64,000 nucleotides of DNA, taken from Streptomyces sp. NBC_00691 (GTDB lineage Bacteria; Actinomycetota; Actinomycetes; Streptomycetales; Streptomycetaceae). This document shows, piece by piece, positions 23,686 to 32,035 of this stretch (position 1 is its first letter; the number at the start of each line of letters is the position of its first letter). Both the position numbers and the translations under genes were made by a program. The stretch spans positions 6,944,001 to 7,008,000 of the forward strand of contig NZ_CP109007.1 in the NCBI RefSeq assembly GCF_036226665.1. The letters run 5' to 3'. Under the pieces are notes generated by a model. That model did not search any database and was not told the origin of the DNA. It saw nothing but the letters and a program-made list of their open reading frames with translations.

Positions 23686-24918
23686 ATGGACGGCATGACC
23701 TCCAGCAGGCCCTCCGGCGAGCCCGCCCCCGAGCGCCCCACCACGTCCTCCCGGGCACCGGGACCCTCCCCCTCGCGCTCCGTCCTGCCCGCGCTCCGTC
23801 CGCCCGTCTTCACCGGCCGGCTGCACGACGCGCGCACGGCGACGGCTGTCGGCCGGTGGCTCGGGGCGGCCTTCGCGGTCTGCTTCGCCACCGGTCTCGT
23901 CAGCCATTACCTCCAGCATCCGCCCGCCTGGCTCGCCGACGACCTGCCCGCCCGGCCGGTGTGGGGGTACCGGGGCAGCCAGGGCCTGCACATCGCCACC
24001 GGCCTCGCCGCGATCGTGCTGCTCCTGGTCAAACTGTGGGCGGTCTACCCCCGGTTGTTCGTGTGGCCCCCGGTCCGGTCCGTGCGGCACGCCCTGGAGC
24101 GTCTGTCCGTCGCGGTCCTGGTGGCCGCGGCCGTCTTCGAACTGCTGACCGGGCTGCTCAACATCGTCGAGTGGTACCCGTGGCCGTTCTCCTTCATCCA
24201 GGTGCACTTCGCCGTCGCCTGGGTCGTGACGGGGTCGATCCTGCTGCACGTCGCCGTCAAGGCGCCCGAGATCGCGGCCCATTGGGGCCGGCGCTCCGCG
24301 GGCACGCTCGCGCTGCCGGCCGAGGACGCCGTCGACCGCCGGTCGCTCCTGCTCGGCATGGGTGCCGCCGTCGGGGTGGTCACCCTGACGACGGTGGGGC
24401 AGACCGTCACCCCGCTGAAGGCCTTCGACCTGCTCGCGCCCCGCCACCCCGACCACGGGCCCCAGGGGCTGCCGGTCAACCGGACCGCCGCGGCGGCCGG
24501 TGTGTCGGCGGGCGCTCTGGCGGCGTGGCGTCTGCAGGTCGCCGGCCCCCGTCCGTACACCCTCACGCTCGACGGGCTGCGGGCGATGGAACACACCCGG
24601 GCGCGGCTCCCGATCGCCTGTGTCGAGGGCTGGGCCGTGCAGGCCGACTGGGGCGGGGTACGGGTGCGCGACCTGGTGGAGCGGGCCGGTGGCGTGCCCG
24701 GCCGGGCCGCCGTGCGGGTGACCTCGCTCGAAGTCAGCGGCGCCTACCGGGTGATGGAGATGGGCGCGGAGTACGTCGACGATCCGCTCACCCTCCTCGC
24801 CCTCACGCTCGACGGGCAGCCGCTCTCCCTCGACCACGGCTTCCCGGCCCGGATCATCGCCCCGAACCGGCCGGGCGTCCTGCAGACCAAGTGGGTCCAC
24901 CGACTGGAGGTGCTGTGA
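23686..24918 (+). CDS. Membrane molybdopterin-dependent oxidoreductase (sulfite-oxidase fold)
   Basis: 410-residue fusion. An N-terminal four-helix membrane part (residues 55-190) contains histidines suited to haem (GLVSHYLQHPP, GLHIATGLAA, FIQVHFAVAW, LLHVAVKAPEI), like cytochrome b561-type anchors. It is followed by an oxidoreductase molybdopterin-binding domain whose Mo-ligating cysteine is in PIACVEGWAVQADWGG, with LVERAGGVPG and GFPARIIAPNR. It would transfer electrons at the outer membrane face. The start ATG is at 23686. The next gene overlaps by GTGA. Confidence 0.8.
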   Translation: MDGMTSSRPSGEPAPERPTTSSRAPGPSPSRSVLPALRPPVFTGRLHDARTATAVGRWLGAAFAVCFATGLVSHYLQHPPAWLADDLPARPVWGYRGSQGLHIATGLAAIVLLLVKLWAVYPRLFVWPPVRSVRHALERLSVAVLVAAAVFELLTGLLNIVEWYPWPFSFIQVHFAVAWVVTGSILLHVAVKAPEIAAHWGRRSAGTLALPAEDAVDRRSLLLGMGAAVGVVTLTTVGQTVTPLKAFDLLAPRHPDHGPQGLPVNRTAAAAGVSAGALAAWRLQVAGPRPYTLTLDGLRAMEHTRARLPIACVEGWAVQADWGGVRVRDLVERAGGVPGRAAVRVTSLEVSGAYRVMEMGAEYVDDPLTLLALTLDGQPLSLDHGFPARIIAPNRPGVLQTKWVHRLEVL

Positions 24919-25364
24919 GCCGCACGACTCAGGAGCCGACGGCGACGCTCGTGCTGCGGTACGTCGTCGGCGGGATCGGTCTCGCTCTGATCGGCCTCGG
25001 TGCGTGGCTCGTGGCCGAGGAACCGGACCCGGTGGGCGTGGCGCTCTGGCTGGCCGGCGCCGTCGTCCTGCACGACGGGATCCTCGCCCCGTCCGTCCTG
25101 GCCGTGGGGCTGCTCCTCGCGGGGCGGCGGGTTGCACCCGAACGGGGCCTGCTGCGCGGGGCGTTGATCGTGGCCGGCAGCGTGATCCTGGTGACGCTCC
25201 CCCTGCTCGTCCGGCCGGGGGAACCGCCCAACCCGTCGGCGCTGCCGCTGCCGTACGGGCGGAACCTCGCGATCGTCCTCGCGGCGGTGGCCGTGGTGAC
25301 GGGCGCGGTCCTCCTGGTACGGCGGCGGGGGCGGCGTCAGAAGGAGGTGCCCGGCGGCCGCTGA
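24915..25364 (+). CDS. Small integral membrane protein
   Basis: 149 residues with four hydrophobic stretches (YVVGGIGLALIGLGAWLVA, VGVALWLAGAVVLHD, GALIVAGSVILVTLPLLV, LAIVLAAVAVVTGAVLLV). The GTG overlaps the stop of the molybdopterin oxidoreductase (GTGA), so the two are translationally coupled and the protein is probably its membrane partner. No family is recognised. The gene end overlaps the convergent methyltransferase gene by 28 bp. Confidence 0.75.
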   Translation: MSRTTQEPTATLVLRYVVGGIGLALIGLGAWLVAEEPDPVGVALWLAGAVVLHDGILAPSVLAVGLLLAGRRVAPERGLLRGALIVAGSVILVTLPLLVRPGEPPNPSALPLPYGRNLAIVLAAVAVVTGAVLLVRRRGRRQKEVPGGR

Positions 25365-26056
25365 GGGGCGAGCGACAGGAAGGGGCGGTCGGCGACCGTC
25401 CAGCTCTCCACCACGGTCCAGCCGGTCCGGGCCGCGTGGGCGGACAGGGCCCGGGTGCCCACCCGGGCCCAGGGGAACGGCCCTCCCCGGCCTCCGCGCC
25501 CGTCGTCGACCCGTACCTCGCAGCGCTCGTCGACGTCCACGGGCGCGCACTCGGCGATGACGAGGCCGGTACGGGTCACGACCCGGCGCAGCCTGCGCAG
25601 GAGGGCGGCCGGATCGCCGCCGATCCCCGCGTTCCCGTCGATCAGCAGCGCCGTGTCCCAGCGGCCTTCGGCGGGCAGGGGCTCGAAGACCGAGCGGCAC
25701 AGGGCCGTCCCGCCGAGCCGTTCGGTGTGGGAGACCGCCTCCGGGCTGATGTCGATGCCGAGCGCCCGCCGGCCCTCGGCGGCGAGGGCGGCGACGAGCC
25801 GCCCGGGTCCGGAGCCGATGTCCAGGACGGCGCCCCGGCAGCGGTCCAGGACGGACCGGTCGGCGGAGTCGGGCGCCTCGCACCAGCGTTCGACGTCGAG
25901 GGGCAGGAGCCATCCGTCGTCCCGGCGCAGGAAGAGCGGACCGCGCCCGGCCCGCAGCGCGTCGGTGTACGGGTCGGCGCGCCAGGTCGTCGGTGGGGTC
26001 ACGCCGGTCTCTCCGGTGGGCGCCGGGACGCGCCCCGATCTCCTGGTCGCGGTCAC
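25337..26056 (-). CDS. Class I SAM-dependent methyltransferase
   Basis: 239-residue methyltransferase. Motif I is AVLDIGSGPGRLVAAL, followed by ALGIDISPEAV, the acidic LLIDGNAGIGGDP and ARVGTRALSAHAARTGWTVV. The GTG at 26056 overlaps the stop of the upstream gene (GTGA), so it is the third gene of an operon with a GT2 glycosyltransferase and a DUF2064 protein. A downstream GTG near 26000 is an alternative. It probably modifies a glycan or lipid intermediate made by those partners; this is inference. Confidence 0.75.
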   Translation of the reverse strand: MTATRRSGRVPAPTGETGVTPPTTWRADPYTDALRAGRGPLFLRRDDGWLLPLDVERWCEAPDSADRSVLDRCRGAVLDIGSGPGRLVAALAAEGRRALGIDISPEAVSHTERLGGTALCRSVFEPLPAEGRWDTALLIDGNAGIGGDPAALLRRLRRVVTRTGLVIAECAPVDVDERCEVRVDDGRGGRGGPFPWARVGTRALSAHAARTGWTVVESWTVADRPFLSLAPQRPPGTSF

Positions 26057-26718
26057 GCGCTCACCCCCGGTCCCGGCCCCGCCGCGCTCGGCGCACCCAC
26101 TCCCGTTCCTGCCGTCAACTCCGTGTGCAGGCGGGCGAACCGGGTCCCGGGTGCCTCCGCGGCCACCCGCCGGGCGTCGTCCGCCGTGTCCACGTCGCGG
26201 AGTACGGGCAGCGCGCCGATCCGCAGGCCGGCGGCCCGCAGTCGCGCGTACTGCACCGCCCCCGTGTCGGGGCGCGACATCGGAACGCCGAGCAGGAGCG
26301 CCGGGTCGGGCGCGGTCAGGCCGAGGGCCCAGAAGCCGCCGTCGGCCGCCGGGCCGAACCAGGCGTCGTGGCCGTCCCCGCGCAGGGCCGGGGCCAGGAG
26401 TTCCGGGGTGATCTGCGGGGTGTCCATGCCGATGAGGAGCGCGGGCCCCGCGCAGGCCGCGAACGCCGCGGCGAGCCGTACGTCGAGACCGCCCCGCACC
26501 TGGGGGACCACGACGAAGCCGGGCGGCAGCCACGGCCCCGGCTCCCCGTCGAGCACGAGGACGTGCCGGTCGGCGGGGATCCGGGCGGCGGCCGTGAGCG
26601 TGTCGGCCAGGGCGGCCTCGGCCAGCGAGGCGGCCTCCGCCGGCGAGAACGGGGGAGTGAGCCGGGTCTTCACCCGCCCCGGCAGCGGCTGCTTCGCGAT
26701 GACGAGCAGTGTGGTCAC
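26053..26718 (-). CDS. DUF2064 glycosyltransferase-like protein
   Basis: 221-residue protein of the DUF2064/TIGR04282 group, a GT-A-like nucleotide-sugar fold. The start VTTLLVIAKQPLPGRVKTRL is diagnostic, followed by LLIGMDTPQITPELLAPAL (DxD-like metal site) and FGPAADGGFWALGL. Members often sit beside or are fused to GT2 enzymes, as here. The GTG at 26718 overlaps the GT2 stop (GTGA), giving tight translational coupling. Substrate unknown. Confidence 0.8.
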   Translation of the reverse strand: MTTLLVIAKQPLPGRVKTRLTPPFSPAEAASLAEAALADTLTAAARIPADRHVLVLDGEPGPWLPPGFVVVPQVRGGLDVRLAAAFAACAGPALLIGMDTPQITPELLAPALRGDGHDAWFGPAADGGFWALGLTAPDPALLLGVPMSRPDTGAVQYARLRAAGLRIGALPVLRDVDTADDARRVAAEAPGTRFARLHTELTAGTGVGAPSAAGPGPGVSA

Positions 26719-27425
26719 GGTCGGCCGCCCCGGGCCCCCGCCGGCTCGTCCAGCACGCGCCGCATGTCGTGCACGGCCTGGTACGTGCCCCGCCAGGTGC
26801 CGGTGACCTTGGACCGGCCCGCCCGCGGCAGATACGGCACGTCGACCTCCCGTACGCGCCAGCCCGCGTCGGCGGCCCGCACCACCATCTGGAGCGGATA
26901 GCCGCTGCGCCGGTCGGTGAGTCCGAGGCCGAGGAGCGCCTCGCGGCGGGCGGCCCGCAGCGGCCCGAGGTCGTGCAGCCGGAGTCCGGTGCGGCGGCGC
27001 AGCAGCCACGACAGGGCGAGGTTCCCGGCCCGGGCGTGCGGTGGCCAGGCGCCGCGGCCGGTGGGGCGGCGGCGGCCGAGCAGCAGGTCCGCCGAGCCGT
27101 CGGCCACGGCGCCGACGAGCCCGGGAAGCAGACCGGGGTCGAGGGAGGCGTCGCAGTCGCAGAAGCAGACGAACTCGGCCTCGGCCCGGAGCAGCCCGGT
27201 GTGGCAGGCGGCGCCGAAGCCGCGTCGCGGCTCGTGCACGACGGTGGCGCCGAGCTCGGCCGCGAGTGCGGCCGACCCGTCGGTGGAGCCGTTGTCGACG
27301 ACGATCGGGCGCCATCCGGCGGGGATCCGGGCCAGGACCCAGGGCAGGGCCTCGGCCTCGTCGAGGCAGGGGAGGACGACATCGACGGTCTGGGGTGTCA
27401 CGCGATCCGCGGTCTTGGGTGTCAC
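26715..27425 (-). CDS. GT2 family glycosyltransferase
   Basis: 236-residue inverting glycosyltransferase. VDVVLPCLDEAEALPWVL begins the GT-A fold, VVDNGSTDGSAALA and FCDCDASLDPGLLP hold the nucleotide and DxD metal sites, and PLQMVVRAADAGWRVREVDV is typical of dolichol-phosphate-mannose-synthase-like enzymes. It may charge a polyprenyl carrier that the GT87 enzyme nearby uses. The start is uncertain: a 24-bp near-repeat places two GTGs (27425 and 27401) before VTPQT, and 27425 is taken. First gene of a three-gene operon. Confidence 0.8.
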   Translation of the reverse strand: MTPKTADRVTPQTVDVVLPCLDEAEALPWVLARIPAGWRPIVVDNGSTDGSAALAAELGATVVHEPRRGFGAACHTGLLRAEAEFVCFCDCDASLDPGLLPGLVGAVADGSADLLLGRRRPTGRGAWPPHARAGNLALSWLLRRRTGLRLHDLGPLRAARREALLGLGLTDRRSGYPLQMVVRAADAGWRVREVDVPYLPRAGRSKVTGTWRGTYQAVHDMRRVLDEPAGARGGRP

Positions 27426-27467
27426 GCGTCTCACCGTAGGAAACGGAAGGCCTCCCGGGGCCGCTCC

Positions 27468-27481
27468 ACTCCTTACGAAAC
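27468..27481 (-). promoter_or_regulatory. Second copy of the GTTTCGTAAGG element
   Basis: On the minus strand GTTTCGTAAGGAGT, 43 bp upstream of the GT2 start, differs at one position from the element before the molybdopterin oxidoreductase. It is oriented toward the GT2 operon and also lies 70 bp before the response-regulator gene. Confidence 0.45.
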
Positions 27482-27551
27482 GCGGACGTCGGCCCGCGTA
27501 CCCCCTGGTGGCCGTGGCCCCCCGGGAGCGAGCGGTGCGAGGCTGTCCGGC

Positions 27552-28277
27552 ATGAACGAGCGCGAAGTGCCCGGAGAACCCGCCCGGATCCTGGTGGTGG
27601 ACGACGATCCGACGGTGGCCGAGGTGGTCACCGGCTATCTGGAGCGGGCGGGCCGGGTCGTCGAGCACGCGGCCGACGGACCCGACGCCCTGCGGAGGGC
27701 GGCGGAGCGGTGGCCGGACCTGGTCGTGCTCGATCTGATGCTGCCGGGTCTCGACGGCCTGGAGGTCTGCCGGAGGCTGCGTGCCACCGGTCCCGTGCCG
27801 GTGATCATGCTGACCGCGCGCGGCGACGAGGAGGACCGGATCACCGGCCTGGAGGTGGGCGCCGACGACTACGTCATCAAGCCGTTCAGCCCGCGCGAGC
27901 TGGTGCTGCGCGTCGAGTCGGTGCTGCGCCGGACCCGTACGACCGCGGGGACCGCCTCCGTCCTGCGCTCGGGGGACCTCGTCGTCGATCCGGCGACCCG
28001 CAGGGCCACCCGTTCGGGCAGCGAACTCGCCCTCACCCTCAGGGAGTTCGACCTCCTCGTGTACTTCCTCACGCACCCCCGCGCGGCACACTCCCGGGAG
28101 GAGCTGATGCGCCGGGTGTGGGGCTGGGACTTCGGCGACCTGTCCACCGTGACCGTCCACGTCCGGCGGCTGCGCGCCAAGATCGAGGACGACCCGGCCC
28201 GGCCCCGGCTCATCGAGACGGTGTGGGGCGTCGGCTACCGCTTCGAGCCCGGCCCCGACGTGGTGGTGGCCTCGTGA
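27552..28277 (+). CDS. OmpR/PhoB-type response regulator
   Basis: 241-residue regulator with a receiver domain: VVDDDPTV acidic pocket, phospho-acceptor Asp61 in VVLDLMLPGLDG, Thr in MLTARGDEED, Lys in VIKPFSPRE. A winged helix follows (LTLREFDLLVYFLTHPRAAH, STVTVHVRRLRAKIEDDP, VWGVGYRFE). All receiver residues are intact. The kinase gene starts at its stop codon (GTGA overlap). It is divergent from the GT2 operon and likely regulates that locus. Confidence 0.9.
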   Translation: MNEREVPGEPARILVVDDDPTVAEVVTGYLERAGRVVEHAADGPDALRRAAERWPDLVVLDLMLPGLDGLEVCRRLRATGPVPVIMLTARGDEEDRITGLEVGADDYVIKPFSPRELVLRVESVLRRTRTTAGTASVLRSGDLVVDPATRRATRSGSELALTLREFDLLVYFLTHPRAAHSREELMRRVWGWDFGDLSTVTVHVRRLRAKIEDDPARPRLIETVWGVGYRFEPGPDVVVAS

Positions 28278-29410
28278 AGGACGTCCTGCTCATCGCCGTG
28301 TTCGCCCTCGCGGGAGCCGTCGGCGCCGGCCTGGCGGGAGCGGTGGTGCTGCGACTCGTCCGGCACCGCTCGGTCGTCGTGTCGCTGACCGTCGTCGCCG
28401 CCGTCACCGTGACCGCGATGCTCGCAGGCACCCTCGCCGTCGCCCGCGCGATGTTCCTCTCCCGGCACGACCTGTGGGTCGTGACCGTCGTCATCGCGAT
28501 GGCGGCCCTCGTCTCGCTCGGCACCGCCCTCGTCCTCGGCCGGTGGGTGGTGACCCGCAGCCGGGCGCTGGCCCGCGCCGCGCGGGACTTCGGCGACGGC
28601 GGGAGCTTCTCGGCCCCCGACGGCGCGGCCACCGCCGAACTCGCCGCCCTCACCCGCGAACTGGCCGCCACCAGCGCCAAGCTCGATGCCTCCCGGCGTC
28701 GCGAGCGCTCCCTCGAAGCCTCGCGCCGGGAGCTGGTCGCCTGGATCTCGCACGATCTGCGCACCCCGCTGGCGGGGCTGCGGGCGATGGCGGAGGCCCT
28801 GGAGGACGGCATGGCCGCCGACCCGGGCCGCTACCACCGGCAGATCCGCACCGAGGTCGAACGGCTCACCGACATGGTCACCGACCTGTTCGAACTCTCC
28901 CGCATACACGCGGGCGCGCTCACCCTCAGCCCGAGCCGGCTCTCCGTGTACGACCTGGTCGGCGACGCCCTGAGCGGCGCCGACCCGCTCGCCCGCGAGA
29001 GCGGTGTCCGGCTCGTCGGGGAGGCTGTCGAGGCCGTACCGGTGGAGGTGGACGGCAAGGAGATGACCCGCGTCCTCGCGAACCTCCTCGTCAACGCCAT
29101 CCGCCACACCCCGGCCGACGGCACCGTCGCCGTGGCCGCCGAGCGACGCGCCGACGCCGTCGTGCTGTCCGTCACCGACGGGTGCGGCGGCATCCCCGAA
29201 GCGGACCTGCTCCGGGTCTTCGACACCGGCTGGCGCGGCACCGAGGCCCGCACCCCTCCGGCGGGCGCGGGGGACGCGCCCGCGGCGGGGGCGGGGCTCG
29301 GCCTCGCCATCGTGCGCGGCATCGTCGAGGCCCACGCGGGCCGCACCGAGGTACGCAACGTCCCCGGCGGCTGCCGCTTCGAGGTGACGCTGCCCGCGGC
29401 GGCGGGCTGA
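28274..29410 (+). CDS. Membrane sensor histidine kinase
   Basis: 378-residue kinase. Two transmembrane regions (residues 3-27 and 35-90, with almost no extracytoplasmic loop) are followed by a short linker/HAMP-like part. The DHp domain has His160 in VAWISHDLRTPLAGL. The catalytic domain has the N-box VLANLLVNAIRHTP, the D-box SVTDGCGGIP and the G-box AGLGLAIVRGIVEAHAG. With so little exposed sequence it probably senses the membrane itself or a partner protein. Coupled to the response regulator by a GTGA overlap. Confidence 0.9.
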   Translation: MKDVLLIAVFALAGAVGAGLAGAVVLRLVRHRSVVVSLTVVAAVTVTAMLAGTLAVARAMFLSRHDLWVVTVVIAMAALVSLGTALVLGRWVVTRSRALARAARDFGDGGSFSAPDGAATAELAALTRELAATSAKLDASRRRERSLEASRRELVAWISHDLRTPLAGLRAMAEALEDGMAADPGRYHRQIRTEVERLTDMVTDLFELSRIHAGALTLSPSRLSVYDLVGDALSGADPLARESGVRLVGEAVEAVPVEVDGKEMTRVLANLLVNAIRHTPADGTVAVAAERRADAVVLSVTDGCGGIPEADLLRVFDTGWRGTEARTPPAGAGDAPAAGAGLGLAIVRGIVEAHAGRTEVRNVPGGCRFEVTLPAAAG

Positions 29411-29440
29411 GCCACGGGTCTCGCCGCCCGCGCCGCCGCT

Positions 29441-30508
29441 CTAGCCGATCGTCGCCGAAGCCCGCTGGCCCGCGTGGGCGAAGTCCGCCATCCCGGCGGT
29501 GAAGCCGATCTCCGCACGCCAGCCGAGGTCCCGTCGCAGCCGGGACGAGTCCGCGGTGATGTGCCGGACGTCGCCCAGCCGGAACTCCCCGGTCACCACC
29601 GGTGCCGGTCCGCCGTGCGCGAGGGCCAGGGCGGCGGCCATCTCCCCGATCGTGTGCGGGTCCCCGCTGCCGGTGTTGTACGCCGTGAGGGCACCGGACG
29701 GCAGACCGGAGGTGGCGTCGAGGGCGAGTACGTTGGCCGCCGCCACGTCCCCCACGTGCACGAAGTCCCGGCGCTGGGCGCCGTCCTCGAAGACCCGCGG
29801 CGCCTCGCCGCGCGCGAGCGCCGAGCGGAAGAACGAGGCCACGCCCGCGTACGGGGTGTCCCGGGGCATCCCAGGGCCGTAGACGTTGTGGTAGCGCAGC
29901 GCCAGGGCCGTACCGTCCACGGAGCGGGCCCACGCCGCCGCCAGATGCTCCTGGGTGAGCTTGGTCGCGGCGTACACGTTCCGGGGGTCGGCGGGCGCGT
30001 CCTCGCCGACCAGGCCGGGGACGAGGGCGGAGCCGCAGGCGGGGCAGCGCGGCTCGAACCGGGCCGCCGCGAGGTCCTCGGGCCTGCGAGCCTCCGGCCG
30101 GACGGGCCCGTGGCGGAGGCAGTCGTACCGCCCCTCCCCGTACACGACCATGGAGCTCGCGAGCACGAGCCGCCGCACCCCGGTCTCCGCCATGGCCGCG
30201 AGCAGCACGGCCGTACCGAGGTCGTTGCAGCCCACGTACTCGGGGGCGTCGGCGAAGTCCTTGCCGAGGCCGACCATCGCGGCCTGATGGCAGACCGCGT
30301 CGATCCCGCGCAGCGCCGCCCGGACGTCGCCCGAGTCCCTGACATCGGCGTGCAGGAACTCCGCCGAGACCCCTTCCGGGTCAGGCGCCGCCGGGTGGGC
30401 GCTGGGCAGCAGCGCGTCCAGCACGACCGGTTCGTGACCGGCCCGCCGGAGCGCCGTGACGATGTGCGAGCCGATGAAACCGGCTCCTCCTGTGACGAGT
30501 ACGCGCAT
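29441..30508 (-). CDS. NAD-dependent sugar epimerase/dehydratase with a zinc-ribbon-like insert
   Basis: Extended SDR of 355 residues acting on nucleotide sugars. VLVTGGAGFIGSHIV binds NAD, LASSMVVYGEG supplies the active-site Ser, NVYAATKLTQEHL the YxxxK pair, and YHNVYGPGMPRDTPY and RRDFVHVGDVA the substrate side. Between the Ser and Tyr regions is an insert with YDCLRHG and PRCPACGSAL, a possible Cys/His metal-binding loop seen in some dTDP-rhamnose 4-epimerase-like proteins. It closes the glycan locus convergently with the kinase gene. Exact sugar unknown. Confidence 0.8.
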   Translation of the reverse strand: MRVLVTGGAGFIGSHIVTALRRAGHEPVVLDALLPSAHPAAPDPEGVSAEFLHADVRDSGDVRAALRGIDAVCHQAAMVGLGKDFADAPEYVGCNDLGTAVLLAAMAETGVRRLVLASSMVVYGEGRYDCLRHGPVRPEARRPEDLAAARFEPRCPACGSALVPGLVGEDAPADPRNVYAATKLTQEHLAAAWARSVDGTALALRYHNVYGPGMPRDTPYAGVASFFRSALARGEAPRVFEDGAQRRDFVHVGDVAAANVLALDATSGLPSGALTAYNTGSGDPHTIGEMAAALALAHGGPAPVVTGEFRLGDVRHITADSSRLRRDLGWRAEIGFTAGMADFAHAGQRASATIG

Positions 30509-30673
30509 GGGCACGACGCTACGGACGGGGACCGTGGTGCGGGCCCGTCCACGCCGGGCCGTAAGACTTCCGTCATCCCGGCGGCGGGGGACCGGCCGGC
30601 GCGCGAGGGGACGTGTCCGGTGCGAGGCTGAGGGCGTACTCGGCGTACCCCGGAACCGTGAGAGGCCCTTGCC

Positions 30674-31471
30674 ATGATCACCACCGACTTCGTTCCCGGC
30701 TCCCCCTGCTGGCTCGACCTCGGCGCCCCCGACGTCCCGGCCGCCGCGGCCTTCTACGGCGGCGTGCTCGGGTGGGACTACGAGTCCATGGGGGAGGGGG
30801 AGGACATGGAGGGCGGGATGTTCCGGAGCGACGGAAAGATCGTCGCCGGTCTCGGCAAGCTCACCGAGAAGGGCGCGCGTTCGGCCTGGATGATCTACTA
30901 CAGCGTCGCCGACGCGGACGCCACGACGCGGGCCGTCGAGGAGGCCGGCGGCACCGTGCGCGTCGCGCCGACGGACCTCGACGAGTGGGGTCGGATGGCG
31001 CAGTACAGCGACCCGCTGGGCGGTGAGTTCGCCGTCTGGCAGCCGGGTTCCCACAAGGGCGTCGAGCAGGTGGACACGCCGGGCTCGCTGTCCTGGGTCG
31101 AGCTGTACACGAGCGACGCCGAGGCGGCGAAGCGGTTCTACGGCAGCGTCTTCGGCTGGCAGTACAGCGCCATGCCGATGCCCGGCGGGGAGGTCACGTA
31201 CACGATCATCACGCCCGCCGGGCTGCCCGAGGAGCGCATGCACGGCGGCCTCATGCAGGTGAGCGAGGCGGACCTCGCCCTCGCGCACGGACGGCCTTAC
31301 TGGCACCCCGTGTTCGCCGTCGCGGACTGCGACGCCGCGGTCGGCAGGGTCACCGCGAGCGGCGGCAACGTGCAGATGGGGCCGGACGACGCCGAGGGCG
31401 TCGGCCGGCTGGCCGTCTGCCTCGACCCGTCGAAGGCGGACTTCGTCGTCCTGGCCCCGCCCGCGGGCTGA
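30674..31471 (+). CDS. Two-domain VOC (glyoxalase/bleomycin-resistance fold) protein
   Basis: 265 residues made of two vicinal-oxygen-chelate modules. The first starts PGSPCWLDLGAPDVPAAAAF and the second TPGSLSWVELYTSDAEAAKR; each has the beta-alpha-beta-beta-beta pattern and a YDPLGGEFAVWQ-type end. Metal-ligand positions are not all His/Glu, so it could be a binding protein rather than an enzyme. The start ATG follows GAGAGG. Single gene, divergent from the epimerase. Confidence 0.8.
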   Translation: MITTDFVPGSPCWLDLGAPDVPAAAAFYGGVLGWDYESMGEGEDMEGGMFRSDGKIVAGLGKLTEKGARSAWMIYYSVADADATTRAVEEAGGTVRVAPTDLDEWGRMAQYSDPLGGEFAVWQPGSHKGVEQVDTPGSLSWVELYTSDAEAAKRFYGSVFGWQYSAMPMPGGEVTYTIITPAGLPEERMHGGLMQVSEADLALAHGRPYWHPVFAVADCDAAVGRVTASGGNVQMGPDDAEGVGRLAVCLDPSKADFVVLAPPAG

Positions 31472-31538
31472 GCGGCGGGAGCCGGACGCGAGGCCGGGGT
31501 CAGGGCCGCCGGGCCGGGTCCGGCCCGGGGCCGGAGGG

Positions 31539-31883
31539 TCAGCGGGCCAGCTGCCCGTCCAGCCACTGCAGGACCTCCGGCGTCACCGGGTCGGTGATGT
31601 CGGCGAACTCCTCGTGCTTCTTGAGGAACTTGGCCACGTACGGGCAGACCGGCACGATCCGCATCCCGGAGGCGCGTACGTCGGTCAGGGCCTGCTCGAC
31701 CAGGACGGAGGCGAGGCCCTGGCCCGCGTAGGCCTCGTCGATCTCGGTGTGGAAGAAGACGCGCCGGTCGTCGCGGTCGCGGTACGCCGTGAGGCCGGCG
31801 CGCCGGTCGTCGACCAGGATCTCGTAGCGGTGGCGGGGGTCGACACGGCGGACGACGGGGGTGGTTGCTGCCTGCTCGCTCAT
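31539..31883 (-). CDS. GNAT-like N-acetyltransferase (short YidJ/Gtn type)
   Basis: 114-residue single-domain protein of the compact GNAT group. It shows YEILVDDRRAGLTAYRDRDD, the strand FFHTEIDEAYAGQGLASVLV with the acetyl-CoA pyrophosphate loop (Q/R-x-x-G-x-A equivalent AGQGLAS), and VPVCPYVAKFLKKHEEF, characteristic of this subfamily. The target is unknown. The ATG at 31883 follows AAAGG. It converges with the VOC gene across a GC-rich hairpin tract. Confidence 0.8.
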   Translation of the reverse strand: MSEQAATTPVVRRVDPRHRYEILVDDRRAGLTAYRDRDDRRVFFHTEIDEAYAGQGLASVLVEQALTDVRASGMRIVPVCPYVAKFLKKHEEFADITDPVTPEVLQWLDGQLAR

Positions 31884-31915
31884 GATGTGCCTTTCGGGTC
31901 GAGGGTGATGGCCGG

Positions 31916-31960
31916 TCCGGGGAATCCGGGGAATCCGGGGAATCCGTGGGATCCGTGGGG
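31916..31960. repeat. 9-bp tandem repeats upstream of the GNAT gene
   Basis: Five copies of a TCCGGGGAA-type unit (three perfect, two diverged to TCCGTGGGA) lie in the leader of the GNAT gene. The core resembles the repeat in the GH64 leader. The remaining sequence to 32035 is G-rich with no gene. Confidence 0.65.
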
Positions 31961-32035
31961 CCGGGCCTGTGGGGTCCGTAGGGCCCCGTGAGGTCTGTGC
32001 GGTCCCTGGGTCTGTGCGGTGCGCGGGGCCGGGGC

